Assembly: GCF_000196895.1 (NCBI RefSeq)
Contig: NC_014297.1
Span: 62,001-126,000 of the forward strand
Length of the DNA: 64,000 bases
Source of the DNA: Halalkalicoccus jeotgali B3
GTDB taxonomy: Archaea > Halobacteriota > Halobacteria > Halobacteriales > Halalkalicoccaceae
Reading direction: 5' to 3'
In this document: in pieces, positions 43,050 through 51,825 of the stretch
Numbering within the stretch: position 1 is the first letter of the stretch
Layout: the number at the start of each line of letters is the position of its first letter
The notes under the pieces: generated by a model
What the model saw: the letters and a program-made list of their open reading frames with translations, nothing else
What the model was told of the DNA's origin: nothing
The model's database searches: none
Position numbers and translations under genes: made by a program

Positions 43050-43819
43050 GTGGTCTCCTGTCGGTCGAAGGCCTCGGCCACGCCTACGACGAACCGGTCT
43101 TTACCGACGTCTCACTGTCGGTCGACCGGGGCGAGGTACTGGCGATCATCGGCCCCTCAGGGGTGGGCAAATCCACGTTACTCAGGCTGCTCGCGCTGTT
43201 CGAACGTCCGGACGATGGGACCATCAGCTACGAGGGAACCGACGTCTGGGCGATCCCCGAAAACCGGCGCCTCGCGTTGCGCCGGAACGTCGGCATGGTG
43301 TTCCAGGAACCCAGCCTGTTCGACGCCTCCGCCCGGGAGAACGCCGAGTACGGCCTCCGGGTACGCCAGTCGTGGGCCGATCGCCTGAAGCGAAACGCGG
43401 CCCAACTCGTCGGGCGGAAAAACGGAACGAACGAGGCCGCACAGGAGGCGCTCTCGGTGGTCGGGCTCGACGGGAAAGGAGACCAGAACGCCCGCTCGCT
43501 GTCGGGCGGGGAGGCCCAGCGGGTCGCGTTCGCTCGCGCGCTCGCGTACGACCCTGCGGTACTGTTGCTCGATGAACCCACGTCGGATCTGGATCCCCGA
43601 AACACGGCCGTCCTAGAGACGGCGATCGGACAGGCCCGCGAGCGCGGGATCGGCGTCGTCGTCGCGACCCACGACATGCACCAGGCCGAACGGATCGCCG
43701 ACAGGGTGGCGGTGGTACTTGGCGACGGGATCGTCGAGGTCGGGCCCACCGAGCGGGTCTTCGAGGACCCCCACGATGAGCGCGTTCGGAAGTTCGTCGA
43801 AGGGGAACTGATCTACTGA
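43046..43819 (+). CDS. tupC: Tungstate-type ABC transporter ATP-binding protein
   Basis: ATPase subunit of 257 residues. Walker [10 protein letters not shown] (about 36-44), Q-loop [14 protein letters not shown] signature [15 protein letters not shown] (about 152-166), Walker [13 protein letters not shown] (about 172-183) and the H-loop ATHDMHQ are intact. A linker insertion with [12 protein letters not shown] lies between Q-loop and signature. There is no C-terminal TOBE domain, unlike ModC; the TOBE domain instead lies in the regulator 157 bases downstream. Confidence 0.9.
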   Translation: MSGLLSVEGLGHAYDEPVFTDVSLSVDRGEVLAIIGPSGVGKSTLLRLLALFERPDDGTISYEGTDVWAIPENRRLALRRNVGMVFQEPSLFDASARENAEYGLRVRQSWADRLKRNAAQLVGRKNGTNEAAQEALSVVGLDGKGDQNARSLSGGEAQRVAFARALAYDPAVLLLDEPTSDLDPRNTAVLETAIGQARERGIGVVVATHDMHQAERIADRVAVVLGDGIVEVGPTERVFEDPHDERVRKFVEGELIY

Positions 43820-43976
43820 ACGCCCCGACGAACCCACGGCGCCGAGGGCAGTCCCGCTGGCCGTCCCGAGGGAGGAGGATAGTCGACGCTGCCCGAGGTA
43901 TCGCTCTCGGGGTCCGCCGAGATCCCGGCACCACCGCTGGATTGATTTCCTCGCCCGTCCTCGACGGTCGTATCGA

Positions 43977-44681
43977 ATGGACGAGCAGGACGTTCGCGGT
44001 TCGGTCGAGGCTGGACTGATCGTCGGCGAGGAGACCATCACCGACCGGGACGTCGAGTTGCTGCGTGCGATCGCCGAACACGGCTCGATCCACGCGGCCA
44101 CGAACGCGCTGGAACGGTCCTACGCACACGCCCAACGCCGGGTCGTCGAACTGGAGGAGGCGCTCGGTCCGCTGGTCGAGCGCCAGCGGGGCGGCTCGGA
44201 CGGCGGCGGGAGTTCGCTCACCGACGGGGCCCACGCGCTGCTCGAACGCTTCGAACGCCTCGATACCGCAGCCGAGGGGTTGGTCGCCGTCGAGCAGACG
44301 GTGCTTTCGGGGCGGGTGATCGAGCGCGACGGGGAACTGGGCGTCGTCGAGTGCGCGCCGGGGCGGGTTCGTGCGCTCGTCCCGCCCGAGGAGGGGCCGG
44401 TCGCGGTGGCGATCCGCTCGGACGCCGTGACGCTCACGCCACCGGCGAAGACGCCCGATCCCACCGAGACGAGCGCTCGCAATCGGTTTGCGGGCGTCGT
44501 CAGGGCCGTCGAGCGCGGCGAGACGGTCGCGCGCGTCCGTCTGGATATCGGGGGCGAGACGCGGCTCGTGGCGCTCGTGACGCATGCAAGCGTCGAGCGC
44601 CTCGGCCTCGAACCCGGCCGGGAGGTCGTCGCCTCGTTCAAGGCCACGGCGACCCGAGCGACTCCGACACACCCCGATTAA
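43977..44681 (+). CDS. ModE-like regulator with TOBE domain
   Basis: Predicted oxyanion-responsive transcription regulator of 234 residues. The N-terminal LysR-like winged helix (about 18-90, with DVELLRAIAEHGSIHAATNA and SYAHAQRRVVELEEALG) matches ModE. The C-terminal TOBE domain (about 165-230, ARNRFAGVVRAVERGETVARV) would bind molybdate or tungstate. Located downstream of tupABC on the same strand, it is the likely regulator of that operon, perhaps at the tandem decamer before tupA. It ends 24 bases before hemL. Confidence 0.87.
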   Translation: MDEQDVRGSVEAGLIVGEETITDRDVELLRAIAEHGSIHAATNALERSYAHAQRRVVELEEALGPLVERQRGGSDGGGSSLTDGAHALLERFERLDTAAEGLVAVEQTVLSGRVIERDGELGVVECAPGRVRALVPPEEGPVAVAIRSDAVTLTPPAKTPDPTETSARNRFAGVVRAVERGETVARVRLDIGGETRLVALVTHASVERLGLEPGREVVASFKATATRATPTHPD

Positions 44682-44705
44682 GTACTCCGACCCGCAAGCA
44701 CCGGT

Positions 44706-46046
44706 ATGAACCTCGAGAACTCCCGCGAGTTGTACGACCGGGCGCTGTCGGTCCTGCCCGGCGGGGTGAACTCGCCGGTGCGCGCGTCGATCCAGCCCTA
44801 TCCCTTCTTCGTCGAACGGGGCGACGGCGGGCACGTCATCGACGCCGACGGCAACCGGTATATCGACTGGGTGATGGGGCTGGGTCCCCTGTTGCTGGGT
44901 CACGATCTGCCCCAGTCGGTCGAGTCGGCGGTCCAAAAGCAGGCAAGCGCCGGCCCGATGTACGGCGCGCCCACGGAGATCGAGGTCGAACTCGCGGAGT
45001 TCGTCGCCCGTCACGTCCCCAGCGTCGAGACGGTCCGCTTCGTCAACAGCGGGACCGAGGCGACCGTCTCGGCCGTGCGCCTCGCACGGGGCTACACCGG
45101 CCGCGAGAAGATCGTCGTCATGCAGGGGGGCTATCACGGCGCCCAGGAGTCGACGCTCGTCGAGGGCGATCCCGACGATCCGTCCCCGAGTTCGAAGGGC
45201 GTGCCCGACTCTTTCGCCGAGCACACCATCCCAGTGCCGTTCAACGATACGGAGGCCGCAGAGCGCGTCTTCGAGGAGCACGGCGAGGAGATCGCGGGCG
45301 TGCTCGTCGAGCCGATCCTCGCGAACAAGGGGATCGTTACTCCTGTTGATGGCTATCACGAAACGCTGCGAAAGCTCACCCGCGAGCACGGCTCCCTGCT
45401 GATCTTCGACGAGGTCATCACCGGCTTCCGGGTCGGCGGGCTAGCGTGTGCACAGGGGAAGTTCGACGTCACCCCGGACGTGACGACCTTCGGCAAGATC
45501 GTCGGCGGCGGCTTTCCCGTCGGCGCGATCGGTGGGCGCTCGGAGGTCGTCGAGTCCTTTACCCCCTCGGGCGACGTCTTCCAAGCGGGGACCTTCTCGG
45601 GCCATCCGGTGACGATGGCCGCCGGACTGGAGACGCTGAAGTACGCCGCCGAAAACGACGTCTACGATCACGTAAACGCGCTCGGCGAGCGCCTCCGGTC
45701 GGGACTGACCGACATCTGTGCGGATCAGGCCCCCGAGTACACCGTCGCGGGAACCGACAGCATCTTCAAGGTGCTCTTGACGCGCGATGCACCCGTCGAA
45801 AGCGAAAGCCATTGTGAGAGCGGCTGTGAGCAACGCACCGAGTGTGCGCGATATACGCACTGTCCGAAGACGGGCGCGGACGTCGCCGGCACGGAGATCG
45901 AACGCTGGAACCGGCTTCTGTGGCCCGCCATGTTCGATCAGGGGGTCTTCCTGAGCCAGAACGGGTTCGAATCACAGTTCGTGAGCGACGCCCACACCAC
46001 GGAAGACGTCGAGGAGACGCTCGAAGCCTACAAGGACGTCCTGTAA
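44706..46046 (+). CDS. hemL: Glutamate-1-semialdehyde 2,1-aminomutase
   Basis: PLP enzyme making 5-aminolevulinate from glutamate-1-semialdehyde in the C5 heme pathway. The 446-residue protein has [19 protein letters not shown] (about 15-33), [14 protein letters not shown] (about 234-247) and the PLP lysine in [18 protein letters not shown] (about 260-277). A cysteine-rich insertion before the C-terminus (Cys 370, 374, 380, 386: CESGC then CARYTHC) is absent from bacterial enzymes; similar inserts occur in haloarchaeal HemL. It might bind metal. ATG 44706 is the family start. Confidence 0.95.
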   Translation: MNLENSRELYDRALSVLPGGVNSPVRASIQPYPFFVERGDGGHVIDADGNRYIDWVMGLGPLLLGHDLPQSVESAVQKQASAGPMYGAPTEIEVELAEFVARHVPSVETVRFVNSGTEATVSAVRLARGYTGREKIVVMQGGYHGAQESTLVEGDPDDPSPSSKGVPDSFAEHTIPVPFNDTEAAERVFEEHGEEIAGVLVEPILANKGIVTPVDGYHETLRKLTREHGSLLIFDEVITGFRVGGLACAQGKFDVTPDVTTFGKIVGGGFPVGAIGGRSEVVESFTPSGDVFQAGTFSGHPVTMAAGLETLKYAAENDVYDHVNALGERLRSGLTDICADQAPEYTVAGTDSIFKVLLTRDAPVESESHCESGCEQRTECARYTHCPKTGADVAGTEIERWNRLLWPAMFDQGVFLSQNGFESQFVSDAHTTEDVEETLEAYKDVL

Positions 46047-46048
46047 GG

Positions 46049-48805
46049 TCAGTCGGTGGTCGGCTCGGCGGTCGTGGCCGTCCCGGGTCGGTTCTCACCG
46101 GCACGCCGATTTTTCAGCGCGAGCGCAACGAACAGGACCGCGCCGGCCGCACGCAGCACGGGCCCGACGGCCAGCGGCGCGGTCAGGGTGTAGGGACTGA
46201 CCAGCGCCATCAGGTCGGCGACCGTGGTAAACAGCGTCAGCGGCGTCATCAGCAACACTGCCGAGACCGCAAACAGCGCCCGTTCGACCCGCGGGACGCT
46301 CGCATAGAGGTAGCCGATGATCGTCGGTCCCAGCGCCACCACCCCGAGGAACGTCCCGACGATCGGGACGATCACTTCGGGGACGAAAAAGCCGATATCC
46401 AGCACGTCGGCGAGGCCGATGACGCGGGCGTCACCGTTGCCGGTCGAGCGAAGCAGGACGATCCCGGGGGTAAAGGCGAAGGCGAAGGGCACGATCGCCT
46501 TGTTCAGCGACAGCGTAAAGGCCTCGACGCCGGTCGGGAACGGGTCGGATTTGGCGACGCCGGCCGCGGCGTAGGCGGCGACGGCAACCGGCGGCGTGAT
46601 GTCCGCGATCACGCCGAAATAGAGGATGAACAGGTGGGCGGCCAGCACCGGGATCTCCCCGCTCTGGACGATCGCCGGCGCGAGCACCGACGCCAACAGG
46701 ATGTACGTCGCCGTCGTCGGCACACCCATCCCGAGGATGATCGCCGCGATCGCCGTGATGAGCAACAGTAGGGCCGTCGACCCGCCCGCAAGCGACGTGA
46801 TGAACGTCGTGAGGTTCGGGGCGAGCCCGGTCGCGCTCAGGACGCCCGGGATGATGCCGACCGCAGCGACCGCGACGACGATCGGGGTCGCGGTCCGCGC
46901 GCCGGCCTCCAGCGAGCGCAACACGAACGTGCCGAACCCGAAGGGTGCGTTGCGAGCCAGCGACGGGCGACCGAGGGCGTTGGCGGTCGTCTCTGCGGTT
47001 TCGTCGACCGACGGATCGTAGTCCAGAAACGGCGCGTCGAGGTCGGGACGGGCCACCAGGACGAGGACACTCACCAGGAGGGCGATCCAGACGAGGTTCC
47101 CGGCCGCCGCCGAGAGCGCGGCCTCGACCCCCAGACCCCCGGTCGCGCCGCCGGTCAGAACGCCCAGCAGACCGGTGCCCGCGAACAGATACGCGAACGT
47201 TTCAAGCGCGAAGAGACCCACGATCGCGCCGAGCAACGGCCCGCGCGTGCGTTCGCTGTAGGCGGCGACGATCGCGATCGTTGCGATGATCGCGAGAATC
47301 GAGAACCACGCCGACCGGGCGACCGACAGCCGGGCGATGACCAGATAGTACAACAACAGAGCGATCGGCACGAGGTAGAACCACCCCTTCCGGAGGTGGG
47401 GGCGGATCGGGATGGTGTCTGCCTTGTCGATGCGCTCGATGTTCGTCCGCGAGGCCTCGAGGTGGACCATCACCCAGACGCCGAAGAAAAAGGCCACCGC
47501 GGGCACCGCGGCGGCGATGATGACGTCGGAGTAGGGCGTTGCGGTGTACTCGACGATCAGGAACGCTGCGGCGCCCATCACCGGCGGGAGGATCTGCCCG
47601 CCCGAGGACGCCGAGGCCTCGACCGCGCCCGCGAACTCCGAGCGGTAGCCCGAACGCTTCATCAGCGGGATCGTAAACGCGCCCGTCGTGACGGTGTTGG
47701 CGATCGACGAGCCCGAGATCGTCCCCATGAAGCCCGAGGCGAGGACGCTCGCCTTCGCCGGACCGCCCTTTCGGTGCCCGGTAACGGCGTAGGCCAGATC
47801 AATGAACCACTGGCCGGCACCCGACATCTCGAGGATCGCCCCGAAGAGGATGAAGATGTAGATGAACTGGACCGAGACGGTGACGGGGATACCGAAGACC
47901 CCGTTTTCGGTGTTGTACCAGAAGTTCTGAATGATCGTCGCCCAGTCGCCCGGCGGGATCGAGAAGATCTCGATGTAGGGCAGGCCGATCCCGAACCCGA
48001 AGGGCGTCGAGACGACGCCGTCACCCGGGATGAGATAACCATAGCGCGCATAGAGGACGAAGGCGAGGACGATCAGCGTGAGATAGATCCCCAGCGAGCG
48101 CCGTGTCGCCTCGAGGACGAGGATCACGCCCGCGGCCCCGAGCAGGAACGCGACCGAGGTCGAATCCAGCGGGATCCCGAGCGCCGAGATCGCCGCGACG
48201 AGGGGTTCGAGAGGGGGGACGATCTCGCCGATCGTCCGGCCCGTGCCGAGCCCGAAGACCCGCATACGCTGGACTTCCGAGAAGGACGTCAGCATGTAAA
48301 GCGCCGCGAGCACCGCGATCACGATACAGACGACGTCGGCGGGCGTCACCCGCTCGCGGCGCGCGTCGACGAACGCCCAGCGAACCCCGCTGCGAAGACC
48401 GCGGGCCCCACGGGTGACGGGGCTGTCGGCGCCGAAGCGATCGGAAAGCGCCGGGACGATCCGGGCGAGGCGACCCGCGAGGGGACCGTCGCCGGTCGTC
48501 GGCGGGTACAGGAGGAAGGCCAACACCAGCGCGAAGACGACGTGGACGGCGTTGACCTGTAGCAACTGGAGGGCGGCGAGTTCGACCTCGCCGACGATCG
48601 GCAGCGTGAGTCCGAACTCGAAGCCATGGGCGGCGATCCAGACCTGATAGAGCGAGAACGCGATACCGACGACCGCGACGAGCACCGCGGCGATCCCGCG
48701 GGGATCCCGCCGGCGTTCGAGCTCGTCGATCAGCTCCTGTTGTTCCTCCTCGGAGAGTTCGGGTTCGTCAGCCTCCCCAGTCGCATCCCCGGATGACGTA
48801 CTCAT
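46049..48805 (-). CDS. TRAP transporter fused permease (4TM/12TM)
   Basis: Membrane subunit of a TAXI-type TRAP importer, 918 residues. An acidic N-terminus (about 1-35) precedes about 18-20 helices in which the small DctQ-like and large DctM-like subunits are fused. Family segments include FMGTISGSSIANTVTTGAFTIPLMK (in part) and ASASSGGQILPPVMGAAAFL near 405-424, and ITPPVAVAAYAAAGVAKSDP near 750. It acts with the DUF1850 protein and the TAXI binding protein encoded just upstream on the same strand. The substrate is not predictable. Confidence 0.92.
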   Translation of the reverse strand: MSTSSGDATGEADEPELSEEEQQELIDELERRRDPRGIAAVLVAVVGIAFSLYQVWIAAHGFEFGLTLPIVGEVELAALQLLQVNAVHVVFALVLAFLLYPPTTGDGPLAGRLARIVPALSDRFGADSPVTRGARGLRSGVRWAFVDARRERVTPADVVCIVIAVLAALYMLTSFSEVQRMRVFGLGTGRTIGEIVPPLEPLVAAISALGIPLDSTSVAFLLGAAGVILVLEATRRSLGIYLTLIVLAFVLYARYGYLIPGDGVVSTPFGFGIGLPYIEIFSIPPGDWATIIQNFWYNTENGVFGIPVTVSVQFIYIFILFGAILEMSGAGQWFIDLAYAVTGHRKGGPAKASVLASGFMGTISGSSIANTVTTGAFTIPLMKRSGYRSEFAGAVEASASSGGQILPPVMGAAAFLIVEYTATPYSDVIIAAAVPAVAFFFGVWVMVHLEASRTNIERIDKADTIPIRPHLRKGWFYLVPIALLLYYLVIARLSVARSAWFSILAIIATIAIVAAYSERTRGPLLGAIVGLFALETFAYLFAGTGLLGVLTGGATGGLGVEAALSAAAGNLVWIALLVSVLVLVARPDLDAPFLDYDPSVDETAETTANALGRPSLARNAPFGFGTFVLRSLEAGARTATPIVVAVAAVGIIPGVLSATGLAPNLTTFITSLAGGSTALLLLITAIAAIILGMGVPTTATYILLASVLAPAIVQSGEIPVLAAHLFILYFGVIADITPPVAVAAYAAAGVAKSDPFPTGVEAFTLSLNKAIVPFAFAFTPGIVLLRSTGNGDARVIGLADVLDIGFFVPEVIVPIVGTFLGVVALGPTIIGYLYASVPRVERALFAVSAVLLMTPLTLFTTVADLMALVSPYTLTAPLAVGPVLRAAGAVLFVALALKNRRAGENRPGTATTAEPTTD

Positions 48806-48815
48806 GGCAAGTAGG

Positions 48816-49337
48816 TCACGCCCCAGCCCCTATATAGGGTGCGCTCCGGTCGAGGGTAGCATCCAGAACCGACCGGCGCTCGATCGAGAGCCGGACCGCA
48901 CGGGCGTCCGAGCGCTCGACGAGGTCGTACGTTTGGGAGTCGACGTGAAGCCGGTGGCCGGCGGTTCGGCCGGGCTTGACCACCAACTCCTCGCTCGCAT
49001 ATGAGGGGTCGAACGAGAACGTGCCGTTCTCCCGGGTGACCTCCGCGCCCGCGGGCAGCCCCCAGCCGTAGGACTCAAACTCCATGCGCGTCATGACGAG
49101 CTCGTCGCCACGAACGGTGAAGGCGTCGAGCACCCGCGTCTTCTCGACGCTGTGGGTGTACTCGAGCGCGACGACGGTGCCGTTCTCGACGGGCGTCTCG
49201 ATGAGGCGCTCGCCCGTGGCGGCGTCCTCGACCACGAGGACCCTATCTGCGGGCGTCGCCGCGGCACCGGCGACGGCGAGGGTCCCCAGAAGACAGACGA
49301 CCGCGACGAACGCTAGTACGCGACGACGGCCCCTCAC
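48816..49337 (-). CDS. DUF1850 protein of the TAXI-TRAP cluster
   Basis: A 173-residue, probably secreted or membrane-anchored protein. The N-terminal hydrophobic segment (about 8-27) looks like a signal or anchor. The rest is beta-rich, with ALEYTHSVEKTRVLDAFTVR (about 57-76), the DUF1850 signature. The family sits next to TAXI-type TRAP transporters in many prokaryotes; its role is unknown. The GTG start at 49337 overlaps the stop of a tiny open frame upstream, and the permease follows after 10 bases. Confidence 0.87.
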   Translation of the reverse strand: MRGRRRVLAFVAVVCLLGTLAVAGAAATPADRVLVVEDAATGERLIETPVENGTVVALEYTHSVEKTRVLDAFTVRGDELVMTRMEFESYGWGLPAGAEVTRENGTFSFDPSYASEELVVKPGRTAGHRLHVDSQTYDLVERSDARAVRLSIERRSVLDATLDRSAPYIGAGA

Positions 49338-49442
49338 GACGTCCCCCCGCCCGAGGAGGGTCGCCGGGGCGACCGGAAGGCGGACGGACCGAGCGACGCG
49401 TTCGCACGTCGGCGGTCCGGATCAGGGACGCCGGCCATCGGC

Positions 49443-50528
49443 TCAGGCCGAGCTGTTGGTGTCGTTGCCGCCGGTGGCGTTCTCGGCGCTGTCGTTGCCG
49501 CTCGTGTTGCCCCCGCTCTCGTTTGTGCTCCCGCCGCCCGACCCGAAGTACGATTCGGCACCGGGGTGCAGCGGGATGGACATCCCCTCCTGGGCGGTAT
49601 CGCGGCTGATGAAGTCCTGTTTGATGCTGAGCTGGTCGACGTTGTCGAAGATCGTGGTCAGGATCTCCTCGACGATGGCCTCGTCCTGCTCCTCGGTGGT
49701 GGCGATCATCGCCTGGACGGCCACGGTCGGGACGGCTTCCTCGACCCCCGAATAGGTGCCCGCGGGGATCTCGTCCTCGGCGAAGTAGTCGCCCGAATCG
49801 AGGATCTGCTGGCGGGCCTGTCCTTCGATCGAGACGATCGTGATGTCCGTGCTCGTCGCGAGGTTCTCGATCGCGCCGACCGGCCAGCCGCCGACGATGA
49901 ACGCAGCGTCGATGTCGCCGTTCTGGAGCTGCTCGGCCGCCTGCGAGAAGCCCGTGTTCTGTTCGGAGTAGTCGGTGATCCCGACGGCCTCGAGGATCTG
50001 GACGGCGTCGACCTGCGTCCCGCTACCCAGATCGCCGGTATTGATCGTCGCCCCCGAGAGGTCCTCGACCGAGGAGATGCCGCTCTCGGCGCTGGCGACG
50101 ATGTGGATCGTCTCGGGGTACAGCGTCGCGACCCCGCGAAGCGAGGGCACGGCGTTGCCCTCGAAGTCCTCGATGCCGGTGCCCTCGTAGGCGAAAAACG
50201 CCGTGTCGTTCTGGACCAACGCGAAGTCCGCATTGCCGCCCGCGAGGTTGCCGATGTTCTCGACGCTCGCCCCGGTCGAGCGCACCTGCAGCGAGTAGTC
50301 CGTGTTCCCGTCGACGATCTGCTTGAACTGGTTCGAGAGCGGGTAGTACGTCCCGCCCTGCCCGCCGGCGTCCCAGGTGAGTTCGGTGCCGCCACCGCCG
50401 CCGCCACCGTTCCCGCCGCCACCGTTGCCCCCGTTGCCGCCGTCGTCGCTCGTGATACAGCCGGCGAGCCCGGCGATACCTGCGAGACCGATTCCCTCCA
50501 ACACCCTCCGTCTATCTATCGAACGCAT
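49443..50528 (-). CDS. TAXI family TRAP transporter solute-binding lipoprotein
   Basis: Extracytoplasmic binding protein of 361 residues. The start MRSIDRRRVLEGIGLAGIAG with lipobox LAGC (Cys24) is a Tat lipoprotein signal, followed by a Gly/Asn spacer. The TAXI domain is shown by AGGQGGTYYPLSNQFKQIVD (about 54-73) and LVQNDTAFFAYEGTG (about 103-117). A Gly/Asn/Ser/Thr-rich tail (about 328-361) is unusual for a binding protein and may be a flexible extension. CATATTTATC lies about 29 bp before ATG 50528. The substrate may be glutamate-like by family, but this is unproven. Confidence 0.92.
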   Translation of the reverse strand: MRSIDRRRVLEGIGLAGIAGLAGCITSDDGGNGGNGGGGNGGGGGGGTELTWDAGGQGGTYYPLSNQFKQIVDGNTDYSLQVRSTGASVENIGNLAGGNADFALVQNDTAFFAYEGTGIEDFEGNAVPSLRGVATLYPETIHIVASAESGISSVEDLSGATINTGDLGSGTQVDAVQILEAVGITDYSEQNTGFSQAAEQLQNGDIDAAFIVGGWPVGAIENLATSTDITIVSIEGQARQQILDSGDYFAEDEIPAGTYSGVEEAVPTVAVQAMIATTEEQDEAIVEEILTTIFDNVDQLSIKQDFISRDTAQEGMSIPLHPGAESYFGSGGGSTNESGGNTSGNDSAENATGGNDTNSSA

Positions 50529-50552
50529 ACCTCCCCATAGACCTCACTCGGT

Positions 50553-50562
50553 GATAAATATG
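50553..50562 (-). promoter_or_regulatory. TATA element of the TAXI-TRAP operon
   Basis: Minus-strand CATATTTATC, centred about 29 bp before ATG 50528, in an AT-rich block within the divergent region. It fits leaderless transcription of the binding protein, DUF1850 and permease genes. Confidence 0.55.
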
Positions 50563-50664
50563 TATGTTTACCGATAATCGGGTCGTGAACGGCCCGTCGG
50601 TGATAAGTAACCTGCACCAGCAGGGTCGGTTGGCAAGTTTCCACCCGGAGTAGGGGGTTGTGCG

Positions 50665-51039
50665 ATGGCACACAACTTCACCGAGGACGACGAGGGCAAG
50701 ATAGTCGTCAACGACCAGGGCGATGAGGTCGGCATCATCGCGGACGTCGAACACGGCACCGCCTACGTCGATCCGAACCCCGGATTGACGGACAAGATCA
50801 AGTCGAAACTCGGTTGGGACGACCGCGACGAGGACACCTACCCGTTGCAGTCGGAGGCCGTCGCGTCAGTAGACAACGACGCGGTTCGGCTCGGTTCGGC
50901 GGCCGCGACCGGGACCGGAGCGACCGGGACCGCAAGCGAAACCACGACCGGATCGGGTGCCAACACGCCGCCGGGCAACACCGGCACCCGGGACGACGAC
51001 GACGGACTGCTGGACGACGACGACGACACCCGTCGGTAG
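50665..51039 (+). CDS. PRC-barrel-like protein with acidic low-complexity tail
   Basis: A 124-residue protein (MAHNFTEDDEGKIVVNDQGD). Residues about 1-75 form a PRC-barrel-like module: KIVVNDQGDEVGIIADVEHG, then LTDKIKSKLGWDDRDEDTYP and VASVDNDAVRL. Residues about 80-124 are a Gly/Thr/Ala stretch followed by an Asp-rich end (DDDDGLLDDDDDTRR). Function unknown; haloarchaea encode many such proteins. It is divergent from the TAXI-TRAP operon. Confidence 0.8.
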   Translation: MAHNFTEDDEGKIVVNDQGDEVGIIADVEHGTAYVDPNPGLTDKIKSKLGWDDRDEDTYPLQSEAVASVDNDAVRLGSAAATGTGATGTASETTTGSGANTPPGNTGTRDDDDGLLDDDDDTRR

Positions 51040-51057
51040 ACCCCCACCGCGTTTTCG

Positions 51058-51711
51058 TTATTCTTCGACCGGGCCGGTGATCAGCGCCGACTCGATGAGG
51101 TTGCGGTGACCCCGACGCAGTCGCTCGGAGAGCGCCTGGTGTGAGATGTCGAGGCCCGCGGCGAACTCCCCGAGCGTGAGGTCCCGCGGGACGTTGTAGT
51201 AGCCACGTTCGACGCCTTGGACGAGGGTGTCGTGTTGTTCTTTGGTGAGGCTGTATTGGCCGCGGCGATCACCCTCGAGGTCGTAGATGCTGGTGACGTC
51301 GAAGTCGACGCCGGCGCGCTGACAGTGGTCGTAGGCCGCCGAGAGCGACTCGCGGTCGGGAAAGAGGATCCGCAGGCGCCACGTCCCGTCGCTGCCGGTC
51401 GCAGAGAGGACCGTCGAGTCGGTTTCGAGGACCGTTTGGACCGGATGGATCGAATCGACCCAGTCCATCCGATAGAGTCGCTCGGAATCCAGTTCCGAGA
51501 GGCACTCGACCCCGTTTACGGTCGGGTCCTCGGCCAGCGCCTCCTCGAAGCGATCGAACTCCTCGGTACGGACCCAGACGAAGGGGATGAGTCGTCCCTC
51601 GCTGTGGGCCGCGACGCGCTCGATCTCGAACTGGACGGTGGGCACGGCGGCCAGCGTGTCCCGGAGCGCGAACTCCGCGGCGGGGACGGTGAGTTCAGCG
51701 ATCGTTCCCAT
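51058..51711 (-). CDS. HTH_10 (bacterioopsin-activator-like) transcription regulator, copy 1
   Basis: A 217-residue regulator. An N-terminal sensory domain (about 1-150, with LIPFVWVRTEEFDRFEEALAE) is followed by the HTH_10 DNA-binding domain (about 155-212: LTKEQHDTLVQGVERGYYNV and LTLGEFAAGLDISHQALSE). ATG 51711 (MGTIAELTVPAAEFALRD) aligns with the start of its paralog at 57695-58351; longer forms add atypical residues. CTTATCC lies about 26 bp upstream. Signal and targets unknown; adjacent genes are hemC and a PRC protein. Confidence 0.87.
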   Translation of the reverse strand: MGTIAELTVPAAEFALRDTLAAVPTVQFEIERVAAHSEGRLIPFVWVRTEEFDRFEEALAEDPTVNGVECLSELDSERLYRMDWVDSIHPVQTVLETDSTVLSATGSDGTWRLRILFPDRESLSAAYDHCQRAGVDFDVTSIYDLEGDRRGQYSLTKEQHDTLVQGVERGYYNVPRDLTLGEFAAGLDISHQALSERLRRGHRNLIESALITGPVEE

Positions 51712-51825
51712 GCGTTGTCCAAAACTGCTGACGGGATAAGGGTGTGTAAATGCCAATCCCCCAAGAGGTACGAGAGAAGGGGCGACAACAGGCAGTATAT
51801 GTGCGTCGGGGCCTCACCCCCGGGC

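Noticed and set aside
49334-49438. 34-codon frame between the TAXI binding protein and DUF1850
   Set aside because: It overlaps the next start as GTGA, which is suggestive, but the sequence is Arg/Ser/Pro-rich, without structure, and typical of chance frames in GC-rich DNA.
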